The notes below the pieces were generated by a model. The model had not been told where the DNA came from. It saw only the letters and a list, made by a program, of their open reading frames with translations, and ran no database searches. The translations under genes were made by a program, and so were the position numbers. From Xenophilus azovorans DSM 13620 (GTDB lineage Bacteria; Pseudomonadota; Gammaproteobacteria; Burkholderiales; Burkholderiaceae_C), in the NCBI RefSeq assembly GCF_000745855.1, contig NZ_KN050766.1:403567-467566 (forward strand): a stretch of DNA of 64,000 bases, read 5' to 3'. This document shows positions 34,412 to 43,600 of this stretch, in pieces. Every line of letters starts with the position of its first letter. The first letter of the stretch is position 1.

Positions 34412-36877
34412 ATGGCACGCATCACCGGCGGCATCCTCGTCCTGTTGGGCCTGATCCTGGCCGCGGCGGGCGGCTGGCTCGCCGCGCTCGGCGGCAGCCT
34501 CTACTACGTGGCCGCGGGCCTCGCACTGCTGGCCGTGGGCGGCCTGCTGCTACGCGGCTCGCCCGCGGCCCTGTGGCTGCATGCGGTGCTGCTGGTCGCC
34601 TCGCTGTGGTGGGCCGTGTGGGAAGTCGGCGTCGACTGGTGGCCGCTGGCCGCGCGCCTGGACCTGCTGTTCCTGCTCGGGCTGTGGCTGATCACGCCCT
34701 GGGTGCGCCGTTCGCTGCAGCAGGCCGACGGCGGCGCGCGCACCTGGGGCGCCGGCCTGGCGCCGGCGCGCGCGGTGCTGAGCCTGGCGCTCGCGGTGTC
34801 GGCGGCGCTGGCGGTGCTGTCCTGGTTCCGCGCGCCGCACGAACTCGCCGGACGCCTCGAAAGCCGGCCCGCCGCGGATGCGGTGCCGGAGACGGCCGCG
34901 CCCGTGCCGCCAGGGGAATGGCATGCCTACGGCCGCACCGGCGAGGGCCAGCGCCACTCGCCGCTGGCGCAGATCACGCCGGCCAACGCCAACCAGTTGC
35001 GGCTGGCGTGGGAGTTCCGCACTGGCGACCGGCGCGGCCGGCCCGGCGACCCGGAGGAGACGACCTACGAAGTCACGCCGCTGAAGATCGGCAACCGCCT
35101 GTTCCTGTGCACGCCCCACCAGTCCGTGATCGCGCTGGACGCCACCACCGGCCGCCAGCTCTGGCGCTTCGATCCGCAGATCGCCGGCGATCTGGCGCTC
35201 CAGCACCTGACCTGCCGTGGCCTGTCCTACCAGCCGCCGCGCGCGGTGCCTGCGCCCTCCCCCGCGCCCACGGCCGGCGAAGGCCGGGCGGAGCCCGCAA
35301 CCGAGCGCCCGCCGCTGCCGGTCGCGGCGAGCCAGGGCGCGACCGACCCGGCCTGCCGCAGCCGGCTCTTCATGCCCACCGCGGACGGCCGCCTGATCGC
35401 GCTGAACCCCGACTCGGGCGCGGTGTGCACCGATTTCGGCAACGGCACCGGCCAGATCGACCTGTGGCAGCACATGCCCAACGTGCGCCCCGGCGCCTAC
35501 TACTCGACCTCGCCGCCGGTCGTCACCGAGCGGCTGCTCATCGTGGGCGGCACGGTGCTGGACAACGCATCGGTCAAGGAACAGTCGGGTGTGATCCGCG
35601 CCTTCGACATCGACAGCGGCGCGCTGGTGTGGAACTGGGACTCGGGCAACCCCGACGACACGGCGCCGCTGCCGCCCGGCCGCACCTACACCGCCAACTC
35701 GCCCAACAGCTGGTCGGTCTCCAGCGTGGACGAGGCGCTGGGCATGGTCTACGTACCGATGGGCAACCAGCCGCCCGACCAGTGGGGCGGCCACCGCAGC
35801 CCGGCGGTGGAGCGCTATGCCTCGTCGGTGGTGGCGCTCGACCTGGCCAGCGGCCGCGTGCGCTGGCACTTCCAGACAGTGCACCACGACCTGTGGGACT
35901 ACGACGTGCCGGCCCAGCCCACGCTGCTGGACATGGAGGTGGGCGGCCGGCGCGTGCCCGCGCTGGTGCAGCCGACCAAGCAGGGCGAGCTCTTCGTGCT
36001 GGACCGCCGCGACGGTACGCCGCTCCTGCCGGTGAGCGAGCAGCCGGCGCCGCAGGGCGCCGCCGCCGGCGACCACACGGCGCCGACCCAGCCCGCCTCG
36101 GCGCTGTCCTTCGCGCCGCCGCCGCTGCGCGAGCGGGACATGTGGGGCGCCACGCTGCTGGACCAGCTCGCCTGCCGCATCGCCTTCCGGCAGTTGCGCT
36201 ACGAGGGGCGCTTCACCCCGCCCTCGGAGCGCGGCTCGATCGTCTACCCCGGCAACTTCGGCGTCTTCAACTGGGGCGGCATCGCGGTCGACCCGGCGCG
36301 CGGCTGGGCCTTCACCACGCCGACGTATCTCGCCTTCGTCTCGCGGCTCGTGGCGCGCCGCGACGACATCAGCCTGCTGGTGCAGGAGGGCGGTCCGCCC
36401 AAGGGCAGCCTGCCGGCGCTGAACGAGAACTTCGGCGCGCCCTACGCCGCGTCGATGAAGCCCTTCATGTCGCCCGTCGGCCTGCCCTGCCAGGCGCCGC
36501 CCTGGGGCTACGTGGCCGGCGTGGACCTGCGCACCGGCCAGGTGGCGTGGAAGCACCGCAACGGCACCGTGCGCGACCTCTCGCCGCTGCCGCTGCCCTT
36601 CCGTATGGGCGTGCCCGGCATCGGCGGCCCGATGGTGACCGCGGGCGGCGTGGCCTTCTACTCCGGCGCGCTCGACAACTACGTGCGCGCCTACGACATG
36701 GCCAGCGGCCGCGTGCTGTGGAGCGACCGCCTGCCCGCCGGCGGCCAGGCCACGCCGATGACCTACAGCGGCGAGGACGGCCGGCAGTACGTGCTGGTGG
36801 TCGCCGGCGGCCACGGCTCCACCGGCACGAAGCCCGGCGACGCCATCCGCGCCTACGCCCTGCCCGCGCGGCGCTGA
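34412..36877 (+). CDS. gcd: Membrane-bound PQQ-dependent glucose/polyol dehydrogenase
   Basis: This 821-residue quinoprotein matches membrane glucose dehydrogenase in length (about 800). The N-terminal 145 residues contain four to five transmembrane helices. From about residue 165 there is an eight-bladed PQQ propeller with family runs EWHAYGRTGEGQRHSPL, YYSTSPPVV, TVHHDLWDYDVPAQPT and GGPMVTAGGV. It oxidises aldoses or related polyols in the periplasm and passes electrons to ubiquinone. GGAG precedes the chosen ATG. No pqq synthesis genes are in the window. The symbol is by family; related quinate or other sugar dehydrogenases are possible. Confidence 0.88.
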   Translation: MARITGGILVLLGLILAAAGGWLAALGGSLYYVAAGLALLAVGGLLLRGSPAALWLHAVLLVASLWWAVWEVGVDWWPLAARLDLLFLLGLWLITPWVRRSLQQADGGARTWGAGLAPARAVLSLALAVSAALAVLSWFRAPHELAGRLESRPAADAVPETAAPVPPGEWHAYGRTGEGQRHSPLAQITPANANQLRLAWEFRTGDRRGRPGDPEETTYEVTPLKIGNRLFLCTPHQSVIALDATTGRQLWRFDPQIAGDLALQHLTCRGLSYQPPRAVPAPSPAPTAGEGRAEPATERPPLPVAASQGATDPACRSRLFMPTADGRLIALNPDSGAVCTDFGNGTGQIDLWQHMPNVRPGAYYSTSPPVVTERLLIVGGTVLDNASVKEQSGVIRAFDIDSGALVWNWDSGNPDDTAPLPPGRTYTANSPNSWSVSSVDEALGMVYVPMGNQPPDQWGGHRSPAVERYASSVVALDLASGRVRWHFQTVHHDLWDYDVPAQPTLLDMEVGGRRVPALVQPTKQGELFVLDRRDGTPLLPVSEQPAPQGAAAGDHTAPTQPASALSFAPPPLRERDMWGATLLDQLACRIAFRQLRYEGRFTPPSERGSIVYPGNFGVFNWGGIAVDPARGWAFTTPTYLAFVSRLVARRDDISLLVQEGGPPKGSLPALNENFGAPYAASMKPFMSPVGLPCQAPPWGYVAGVDLRTGQVAWKHRNGTVRDLSPLPLPFRMGVPGIGGPMVTAGGVAFYSGALDNYVRAYDMASGRVLWSDRLPAGGQATPMTYSGEDGRQYVLVVAGGHGSTGTKPGDAIRAYALPARR

Positions 36878-36996
36878 ACGCGCGCGCCCTGCCGCCCAGG
36901 CCGACGCACCGCATCGGCGCTGTCTCACAGACCCGGCGCCCAGGCCGTTCCACAGTGGACGGGAACGCACGCATTCACTCATCCGGAGGTGGCCTC

Positions 36997-37371
36997 ATGG
37001 CAAACAGCAGCATCCTGGGCGGCGCACCGGCGCCGGCCGAACCCACGGGCAAGGACGTGGACGCGCTCGGCCCGAGCGACAGCAGCGACAGCGGCAGCGA
37101 CGTGCAGACCGACCTGAACCGGTCGGCCATGCCCGACGAGGCGTCGGAAGGCGCCTTCCCCATCGCCCACGGCAGCACCAGCGACGCCGCCGGCACCGGC
37201 GAGCGCGCTGCCGCCGATCCCGCGGCGCCCGTCGTCGATGCCGACCTGCTGCCGGACCGCACCGGCACCCTGCCGCCAGGTGGCGGCCGCCGTCGCGATG
37301 CGGCCGATCCCACGCCGGTGGACGTCGATGCGATCGCGCAGGAAGAAGACGAGGATGAGGACGAAGGCTGA
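36997..37371 (+). CDS. Acidic low-complexity protein (124 residues)
   Basis: A good CCGGAGG ribosome site precedes the ATG. The 124-residue product is rich in Asp, Ser, Ala and Pro, has no hydrophobic segment and ends in an EEDEDEDEG run, so it is probably disordered and strongly acidic. No family is recognised. It sits 6 bp before the DUF3182 gene and may be cotranscribed with it. Confidence 0.65.
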   Translation: MANSSILGGAPAPAEPTGKDVDALGPSDSSDSGSDVQTDLNRSAMPDEASEGAFPIAHGSTSDAAGTGERAAADPAAPVVDADLLPDRTGTLPPGGGRRRDAADPTPVDVDAIAQEEDEDEDEG

Positions 37372-37377
37372 GCGCCG

Positions 37378-38526
37378 ATGCCTCCTGATCCCACCGGCCG
37401 CCCGACGGGCCGGCCCCGCGCCGTCATGACGTGGACGGTCGACCCGCAGTCGTTCAACGCTCCGCACGAGCGGGAGACCCGCGGCGCCATCGCGCGCCGC
37501 GCGGCACGGCTGCTGGGCGTGCCCTTCGCGGGGGAATTCGATCCCGCCAGGCCCGCGGGCGCCGCGCACGCCTACCTGGTGCCCAGCGACACGCTGAACC
37601 CCGAGGCCGCCCGCGCGGCCGGTGTGCGGGGGCCGGAAGACCTGCTCGGCGGCGTCGTGCCGCACGGCTTCGTGGCGACCAAGGCGATCACCCATCCGCT
37701 GGTGGCGGCGGACGCCCCGAGGCCGCCTGGGTGGTCCGACCGCTTCGGCGAGGCCGTGAAGGACGCCACCCTGCGCGGCTTCACCGCCTTCTCGCACCAG
37801 GACGCCATGCAGGCGGCGCGCCGGCTGCTGCCGCGCGGCCCCGTGCGCGTAAAGGCAGCCCAGGGCGCCGGCGGCGCGGGCCAGTTCGTGGCGCGCAGCC
37901 CGTCGCAGTTCATCCACGGCCTGGCCGACCTTACGCCGCGGGACGTGGAGGCGCACGGCGTGTGCATCGAGGAGAACATCGAACGCCCGCTCGTGCTGTG
38001 CGTCGGCCAGATCCGCGTCGGCGATGCGCTGGCCAGCTACCACGGCACCCAGCGCGAGACGCACGACCGGCAGGGCGCCGTCACCTACGGCGGCTCGGAC
38101 CTCGTGGTCGTGCGCGGCGGCTTCGAGCAGCTCGCGCGGCTTCACCTGCCACCGCACGTGCGGCGGGCGGTCGAGCAGGTGCTGCGCTACCACCGCGCCG
38201 TGCTCGACTGCTACCCCGGCATGTTCGCCTCGCGCATCAACTACGACGTGGTGCAGGGCGAGGCGGCGGACGGCAGCGCGTGCAGCGGCGTCCTCGAGCA
38301 ATCCTGGCGGATCGGCGGCGCGACCAGCGCCGAGATCACGGCGCTGGAAGCCTTCCGCGCACAGCCAGGGCGCCGCTGCGTCGCCGCCTCCTGCATGGAG
38401 GTGCACGGCCAGGCCCAGCCGCCGCCGCAGGCCTGCGTCTACTTCCACGGCACCGACGCCGAACTCGGCCCCCTTCTCAAATACGCATTCATCCAGCCCG
38501 GTGACGATCCAGCTATCAGCCGTTGA
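37378..38526 (+). CDS. DUF3182 family protein, ATP-grasp-like
   Basis: This 382-residue protein resembles the DUF3182 family of beta- and gammaproteobacteria. Segments such as RVKAAQGAGGAGQFVARS and GVCIEENIERPLVL look like the nucleotide-binding strands of ATP-grasp ligases. An inner Met 16 residues in (MTWTVDP) may be the true start. It overlaps a hydrolase gene by 26 bp at its 3' end. Function unknown; in this stress-type block a peptide or amide ligase role is conceivable. Confidence 0.75.
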   Translation: MPPDPTGRPTGRPRAVMTWTVDPQSFNAPHERETRGAIARRAARLLGVPFAGEFDPARPAGAAHAYLVPSDTLNPEAARAAGVRGPEDLLGGVVPHGFVATKAITHPLVAADAPRPPGWSDRFGEAVKDATLRGFTAFSHQDAMQAARRLLPRGPVRVKAAQGAGGAGQFVARSPSQFIHGLADLTPRDVEAHGVCIEENIERPLVLCVGQIRVGDALASYHGTQRETHDRQGAVTYGGSDLVVVRGGFEQLARLHLPPHVRRAVEQVLRYHRAVLDCYPGMFASRINYDVVQGEAADGSACSGVLEQSWRIGGATSAEITALEAFRAQPGRRCVAASCMEVHGQAQPPPQACVYFHGTDAELGPLLKYAFIQPGDDPAISR

Positions 38527-39277
38527 AATTCCCGTAGCCGACCAGCGCATCGAAGGCAGCTTCGTGACCACCTCCGCGCTGCTTCCCGGCGTGCTGCTCG
38601 TGCACGGCTGGGACGGCAGCCAGGCGCAGTACATCGCGCGCGCGCACGAACTCGCCGCGCTGGGCTGCATCTGCCTGACGATCGACCTGCGCGGCCATGC
38701 CCGTCACCGCGCCCAGCGCATGGAGGTGACGCCGGAGGACAACCTCCAGGACGTGCTGGCGGGCCTGGACACGCTGCGCAGCCATCCGGGCGTCGACGAG
38801 CGCGCCATCGCCATCGTCGGCAGCAGCTACGGCGGTTACCTGGCGGCGCTGGCGACCGCGCTGCGCCCCGTGCGCTGGCTGGCGCTGCGGGCGCCGGCCA
38901 TCTACGAAGACCCGGACTGGCAGCGCCCCAAGGGCCTGCTCGACCGCGAGAAGCTCAACACCTACCGGCGCGGCCTGATCCCCGCCGAGAGCAACCGCGC
39001 GCTGCGCGCCTGCGGCGAGTTCCGCGGCGACGTGCTGGTGGTGGAATCGGAGACCGACAACATGGTGCCGCACGAGGTGATCCGCAGCTACGTGAACGCC
39101 TTCAAGCAGGCGCATTCGCTTACCTACAGGGTGCTGTCGGGGGCCGACCATGCCCTGTCCGCCGACGAGATGCGGCAGGCCTACGGGCTGCAGCTCGTGA
39201 ACTGGATGACGGAGATGCTGCTCGGCGCCAAGGCGGCATCCGCCAGCGTGCGGCCGGTGCCGCGGGCTCCCGCATGA
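38501..39277 (+). CDS. Alpha/beta-hydrolase (dienelactone hydrolase/peptidase-like)
   Basis: This 258-residue hydrolase starts at a GTG inside the 3' end of the DUF3182 gene. It has the oxyanion HGWDGSQ, the nucleophile Ser in GSSYGGY, the acid in ESETDNMVP and the His in GADHALS. It has no signal peptide. The overlap with the DUF3182 gene suggests linked function. Substrate unknown. Confidence 0.83.
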   Translation: MTIQLSAVEIPVADQRIEGSFVTTSALLPGVLLVHGWDGSQAQYIARAHELAALGCICLTIDLRGHARHRAQRMEVTPEDNLQDVLAGLDTLRSHPGVDERAIAIVGSSYGGYLAALATALRPVRWLALRAPAIYEDPDWQRPKGLLDREKLNTYRRGLIPAESNRALRACGEFRGDVLVVESETDNMVPHEVIRSYVNAFKQAHSLTYRVLSGADHALSADEMRQAYGLQLVNWMTEMLLGAKAASASVRPVPRAPA

Positions 39278-39326
39278 AGCGCTGCGACGGCATTCGCAGC
39301 AGCATTCCCATCGTCTTCCTCGCGAC

Positions 39327-39334
39327 GTCCTACA
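39327..39334 (+). promoter_or_regulatory. (T/A)CCTAC(A/G) element, copy b
   Basis: CGTCCTACAC lies 100 bp before the CBS gene. A second TACA run follows 20 bp later, a spacing that could represent -35 and -10 elements of an alternative sigma factor. Inference only. Confidence 0.35.
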
Positions 39335-39434
39335 CAACGCGCCGACCCCGCCCGTACAGTGGATCGAACAGCGCAGCGCGGCGCGCATCGGCCGCCCTGC
39401 GTTCATCCACATTCGCACACGCAAGGAGTTTGAA

Positions 39435-39860
39435 ATGCACAGCATCAGGAACCTCATGAGCCGGGACGTGCAGGTGATCGGCCCCGACGACACCATCGCC
39501 GAGGCGGCGCGCTGCATGCGCGACGGCAACTTCGGCATGATGCCGGTCGGCGAGAACGACCGGATGATCGGCGCCATCTCCGACCGCGACATCGCCGTGC
39601 GCGGCGTCGCGCAGGGCCTGGACGGCAGCGCGACGGTGCGCGAGGTCATGTCCGACGGCGTGTGCTGGGTCTACGACGACGAATCGGTCGAGCGCGCGGC
39701 GCTGGTCATGGCGCAGTACCAGGTGCGGCGCCTGCCCGTCGTGAACCGCGACAAGCGGCTGGTCGGCATCCTCGCGCTGGGCGACGTCGCCGTGAAGGAA
39801 AGCGACAGGGAGCCGGCCGCCGAGGCGCTGTGCGGCGTGTCCGAGCCGGTCGCGGCCTGA
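39435..39860 (+). CDS. Tandem CBS-domain protein
   Basis: This 141-residue protein consists of two CBS motifs (about residues 8-60 and 72-130). CBS pairs bind adenine nucleotides and sense energy status. The motifs GMMPVGENDRMIGAISDRDIAVR and RRLPVVNRDKRLVGILALGD are typical. AAGGAG lies upstream. Stand-alone CBS proteins of this size are often stress-induced, in keeping with the surrounding genes. Target unknown. Confidence 0.9.
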   Translation: MHSIRNLMSRDVQVIGPDDTIAEAARCMRDGNFGMMPVGENDRMIGAISDRDIAVRGVAQGLDGSATVREVMSDGVCWVYDDESVERAALVMAQYQVRRLPVVNRDKRLVGILALGDVAVKESDREPAAEALCGVSEPVAA

Positions 39861-39892
39861 GCGGCGCACGCCGGCGCGCCGGACCTGCATCC

Positions 39893-40225
39893 ATGAGAAG
39901 GCGGGCATCGACGCTGCGCGAACGCCGCGAGGCGCAGTACCTGGACCTGCTGCTGGCGCTCTCGCGCCAGCCGTTGCCGGTCGTGTGCACGGCGCCGGAG
40001 GACATCGACCGCATCCTGGCCCTGCGAAGCGCCGCGCTGGTCGAGGCGTCGACCGATCCGCCGGTGCTGCTACGCACCGGCGAGCGCTTCATCCCGCGCG
40101 CCGTGGTGCTGGGCATCACCCCGGCCGGGCGCGCGGCCCTGGCCCGGATGCGCTCGACGAGAAAGCCGTCCGAGCAGGACGAGCAGGGCCCGCCGCAGGC
40201 CGCCTCCCGGCCCGGGCCACGCTAG
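39893..40225 (+). CDS. Hypothetical protein with helical, Arg-rich N-terminus
   Basis: This 110-residue, basic, soluble protein begins MRRRAS and ends in a polar tail. The segment VLGITPAGRAALARMR resembles the recognition region of small winged-helix proteins, but I cannot assign a family. It follows the CBS gene by 32 bp on the same strand. A ribosome site is not obvious. Confidence 0.5.
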   Translation: MRRRASTLRERREAQYLDLLLALSRQPLPVVCTAPEDIDRILALRSAALVEASTDPPVLLRTGERFIPRAVVLGITPAGRAALARMRSTRKPSEQDEQGPPQAASRPGPR

Positions 40226-40232
40226 GGCCTTC

Positions 40233-40436
40233 TCAGGCCGGCTCGACCACCGGCGTGTGCAGCTCGCGCCCCATCATGCCGCGCGCGAACAGGTAGTTGG
40301 CACGCGCGCGCTCGCTCAGCGCGTCGAGGTCCACCTGCCCCGCCGCATCGCACGGAAAGCAGTAGCCGCGCCCCGGATCGAAGAGCGAGCGGAAGCGAAG
40401 CCGGTAGCGCTGCGGCGATGACCTGTGCAGGACCAT
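40233..40436 (-). CDS. Small conserved-looking hypothetical protein (67 residues)
   Basis: GGGGAG 8 bp before the ATG supports this start over longer in-frame options. The 67-residue product carries YRLRFRSLFDPGRGYCFPCDAAGQVDLDALSERAR, whose CxxxC-like FPCD segment and following helix look like a compact folded domain. No family is recognised with certainty. It is convergent with the preceding gene. Confidence 0.6.
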   Translation of the reverse strand: MVLHRSSPQRYRLRFRSLFDPGRGYCFPCDAAGQVDLDALSERARANYLFARGMMGRELHTPVVEPA

Positions 40437-40566
40437 GGCGAACTCCCCGAATGAAGTGGCTCCAGCATGAGCCTGCGGCTTCGCCGCGCCCACCGGCGCG
40501 CAGCGGGTGCGGCCGTCGGCCGGCGTCATCCACGGGTGCAGTGCATGTCCGACAGCCGAAGCCGCC

Positions 40567-41034
40567 TCACTTCCCCTCGGGCGCCTCGGACGCGTCGGCG
40601 CGCCGGATGAAACTGATCTTGCCGTTGGGCTCGAGCACGGCCCAGGCCACGTCGCCGAGCGAGGCGATGCCGGCCAGCCGCATCTCGGACTCGATCTCCG
40701 CGCGCGTGAGCCGGTCGCGCCGCAGGCTGTCCGTCAGCACCCGGCCGTGATGGACGATCACGCGCGGCTCGCCCTCCAGCAGGCGGGCGGCGCGCGGCGA
40801 CAGGTAGGACATCCAGCTCAGCACCAGGCCCCAGAAGGCGAAGGTGCCGATGGCCAGCGCCGCGCCGGTCAGGCTGAAGTCGTTCTGCGTCACGCCCTGC
40901 TGGATGAGGTCGCCGATGACCACCATCACGATGAACTCGAAGGGCGTCATCTGCCCGAGCTCGCGCTTGCCGAGCATGCGCACCAGCAGGTACACGATCG
41001 CGAACATCGCGGTGGCGCGCAGGACGACTTCCAT
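40567..41034 (-). CDS. DUF421/YetF-like membrane protein
   Basis: This 155-residue protein of the DUF421 (YetF) family has two to three N-terminal transmembrane helices (about residues 5-80), including VYLLVRMLGKRELGQMTPFEFIVMVVIGD, followed by a soluble domain with RVIVHHGRVLTDSLRRDRLT. Relatives are linked to envelope stress and spore coats. The ATG overlaps the stop of the upstream gene (TGATG), showing coupling. Confidence 0.9.
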   Translation of the reverse strand: MEVVLRATAMFAIVYLLVRMLGKRELGQMTPFEFIVMVVIGDLIQQGVTQNDFSLTGAALAIGTFAFWGLVLSWMSYLSPRAARLLEGEPRVIVHHGRVLTDSLRRDRLTRAEIESEMRLAGIASLGDVAWAVLEPNGKISFIRRADASEAPEGK

Positions 41035-41594
41035 CAGGGCAGCACCTTCATGGCGCGGTCGGCCTCGACGAGCGGCCGGCCGCCGTCCAGCACGCGGATG
41101 CGGCCTTCCACGCGGCCGTTCAGGCGCGGGTTCACCTGGGCCGCGATCTTGAACAGCATGGATTCGCCGGCGCCGAGCGCGCCGAAGTCGAAGCGGAAGC
41201 GCTCGCCGTCCGAGTGCTCCGACTCGGGCGCCGGGACCATCGAGTTGACGGTGATCTCGCGCCACAGCGAGGCCGGCATCTCGATCTGCAGTTGCCGGAT
41301 CTCGCGCGTCGCATGCACGCGCAGCAGCGTCTCGTAGAAGTCGCCCGTGCGGATCACCGCAGGCATCTCCACCACCAGTTCGGCCGCCGCGCCGCCATGC
41401 ACGCTGCGGTGCGGCTGCGGATGGCCGAGCAGCCCCGACATGCCGGCCGCGAGCAAAGCCCCGAGCACCAGCAGCGCCAGCGGGCTGGCATGGCGCGACG
41501 GGCCCCTGCGCGGCTGCAGGTGCACGGGGCGGATGCCTTCCGGCGCAGGCGATCGGATTTCTTCCAAGACGCGCTTCCTTCGGCGGCGCGGCAT
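41034..41594 (-). CDS. Membrane-anchored hypothetical protein upstream of DUF421
   Basis: This protein of about 186 residues has a basic N-terminus, one transmembrane helix (about residues 38-58, LALLVLGALLAAGMSGLLG) and a beta-rich C-terminal domain that should lie outside the membrane. No named family is recognised. Start is uncertain: the ATG used lacks a strong ribosome site, and a TTG 33 bp downstream preceded by AAGGAA is an alternative. It is translationally coupled to the DUF421 gene. Confidence 0.6.
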   Translation of the reverse strand: MPRRRRKRVLEEIRSPAPEGIRPVHLQPRRGPSRHASPLALLVLGALLAAGMSGLLGHPQPHRSVHGGAAAELVVEMPAVIRTGDFYETLLRVHATREIRQLQIEMPASLWREITVNSMVPAPESEHSDGERFRFDFGALGAGESMLFKIAAQVNPRLNGRVEGRIRVLDGGRPLVEADRAMKVLP

Positions 41595-41707
41595 GCCGCC
41601 TGCGCCGAGCATGTCGCGGAAGCCCTTCGCTGCCTGTCGTCGTTCCCCGCGCAGTGCAGTCAGCCGAAGGCCACGGCCGGGCAAGGCGCAAGCCCACAGT
41701 AGTCCCG

Positions 41708-41715
41708 GACCTACG
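41708..41715 (+). promoter_or_regulatory. (T/A)CCTAC(A/G) element, copy e
   Basis: GGACCTACGC lies 86 bp before the start of the TPP-enzyme gene, at the spacing seen for the other four copies. Weakest match of the group. Confidence 0.3.
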
Positions 41716-41800
41716 CCCGCATGCCCCCTGAGACGGCACCGCCCAGCCGCCGCGGAGACGACCCTGTGAAGTCCCCTGCCCCACCTCGTCCCGTCACGCC

Positions 41801-43573
41801 ATGAACGTCAGCGAATACGTCTGGAAGCGCCTGCAGGCCTGGGGCCTGCACAGGGTCTACGGCTATCCCGGAGACGGCGCCGGCGGCCTGGACGTGGCGC
41901 TGGAGCACGACCCCGGCATGGAGATGATCCAGGTCCGGCACGAGGAGATGGCGGCCTTCATGGCCTGCGCGCATGCCAAGTTCACCGGCCGCATCGGCCT
42001 GTGCTACGCCACCTCGGGCCCCGGCGCCGTGCACCTGCTCAACGGCCTGTACGACGCGCGCATGGACCACGTGCCGGTGGTCGCCATCGTCGGGCAGACG
42101 ATGCGCGGCGCGCTCGGCTCCGCCTTCCAGCAGGAGGTGGACCTGGTGACGCTGTTCAAGGACGTGGCGAGCGACTTCGTCGCGCAGGCCACCGTGCCCT
42201 CGCAGGTGCGCCACCTGATCGACCGCGCGGTGCGCATCGCGCACGACCGCCGCACCGTCACCTGCGTGGTGCTGCCCAACGACCTGCAGCAGATGCCCTG
42301 CGAGGAGCCGCCGATGGCGCACGGCAGCACGCACACCGGCGTGGGCCTGCCGCTCGACGCCGCCGTGCCGCCGGCCGAGGAGCTGCAGCACGCCGCGGAC
42401 GTGCTCAACGAGGGCCGGCGCGTCGCCATCCTGGCTGGCGCCGGCGCGCTCGGCGCGGCCGGCGAGCTGATCGACGTCGCCGATACCCTGCAGGCCTGCT
42501 GCGCCAAGGCGCTGCTCGGCAAGGCGGTGCTGCCCGACGACCTGCCCTGGGTGACGGGCACCATCGGGCTGCTGGGCACCCGCCCGAGCTGGGACATGAT
42601 GCAGGAGTGCGACACGCTGCTGATGGTGGGCAGCTCCTTCCCCTACACCGAGTTCCTGCCGCCGCCGGGCCGTGCGCGGGGCGTGCAGATCGACCGCGAC
42701 GGCGGCGCGCTGAGCCTGCGCTATCCCATGGACGTCGGCCTGCGCGGCGATGCCGCGCGCACGCTGCGGGCGCTGCGTCCGCTGCTGCGCCCCAGGCCGC
42801 CGGCAGAGTGGCGTGTGCGGATGGAGCAGCGCGTGGCCGACTGGTGGGCCCAGGCCGAGCGGGCGGCGATGCAGCCGGCCCGGCCGCTGAACCCGCAGCG
42901 GGTGTTCCACGAACTCTCCGCGCGCATGCCCGGTGACGCCATCCTGACCGCCGACGCCGGCACGGTCGCGAACTGGTACGCACAGCAGGTGCGCATGCGC
43001 CGCGGCATGATGGGCTCGCTGTCGGGCACTCTGGCCTCGATGGGATCGGCCACGCCCTACGCGATCGCGGCCAAGATGGCCTACCCGCACCGGCCGGTCA
43101 TCGCGCTGATCGGCGACGGCGCCATGCAGATGAACGGCCTGAACGAGATGATCACCATCGCCCGGTACTGGCGGCAATGGGCCGACCCGCGGCTGGTGGT
43201 GATGGTGCTCAACAACGGCGACCTGGCACAGGTGACGTGGGAGGAGCGCATCCGCATGGGCGAGGCCAGGACGCCCTCGACGCAGCATGTGCCGGACATG
43301 CCGTACCACCGCTATGCCGAATTGCTGGGCCTCCAGGGCCTGTACGTCGACGATCCCGACCAGGTCGGCGCCGCCTGGGACGCCGCGCTGGCCGCGCCCA
43401 TGCCGGTGATCCTGGAATGCCGCACCGACCCGGACGTCGCGCCGCTGCCGCCGCACTTCACCCAGGAGCAGGTGCGCCACTTCGCCGTGGCCGCGGCACG
43501 CGACCCGCAGCGCGGCCTGGTGCTGCGCAACACCTTCCGCCAGCTCATGGCGCGGCTGCTCGGGCGGCGCTGA
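41801..43573 (+). CDS. Thiamine-pyrophosphate enzyme, pyruvate oxidase/acetolactate synthase-like
   Basis: This 590-residue enzyme has the three-domain fold of the pyruvate oxidase (PoxB)/acetolactate synthase family. The N-terminal pyrimidine-binding domain has the catalytic Glu in RHEEMAAFMACAHAK, a middle domain follows, and the C-terminal TPP motif runs from GDGAMQMNGLNE to NNGDL. It most resembles the pyruvate oxidase-like group often found with catalase and hemerythrin genes in stress regulons. It probably decarboxylates a 2-oxo acid; the electron acceptor cannot be read. Confidence 0.88.
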   Translation: MNVSEYVWKRLQAWGLHRVYGYPGDGAGGLDVALEHDPGMEMIQVRHEEMAAFMACAHAKFTGRIGLCYATSGPGAVHLLNGLYDARMDHVPVVAIVGQTMRGALGSAFQQEVDLVTLFKDVASDFVAQATVPSQVRHLIDRAVRIAHDRRTVTCVVLPNDLQQMPCEEPPMAHGSTHTGVGLPLDAAVPPAEELQHAADVLNEGRRVAILAGAGALGAAGELIDVADTLQACCAKALLGKAVLPDDLPWVTGTIGLLGTRPSWDMMQECDTLLMVGSSFPYTEFLPPPGRARGVQIDRDGGALSLRYPMDVGLRGDAARTLRALRPLLRPRPPAEWRVRMEQRVADWWAQAERAAMQPARPLNPQRVFHELSARMPGDAILTADAGTVANWYAQQVRMRRGMMGSLSGTLASMGSATPYAIAAKMAYPHRPVIALIGDGAMQMNGLNEMITIARYWRQWADPRLVVMVLNNGDLAQVTWEERIRMGEARTPSTQHVPDMPYHRYAELLGLQGLYVDDPDQVGAAWDAALAAPMPVILECRTDPDVAPLPPHFTQEQVRHFAVAAARDPQRGLVLRNTFRQLMARLLGRR

Positions 43574-43600
43574 GCCGCCCGCGCCCCGCCGCCGCGGGCC

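Noticed and set aside
34550-36982. Long antisense open frame opposite the PQQ dehydrogenase
   Set aside because: Composition is that of a GC-rich antisense shadow, with no motif or ribosome site; the plus-strand gene is convincing.
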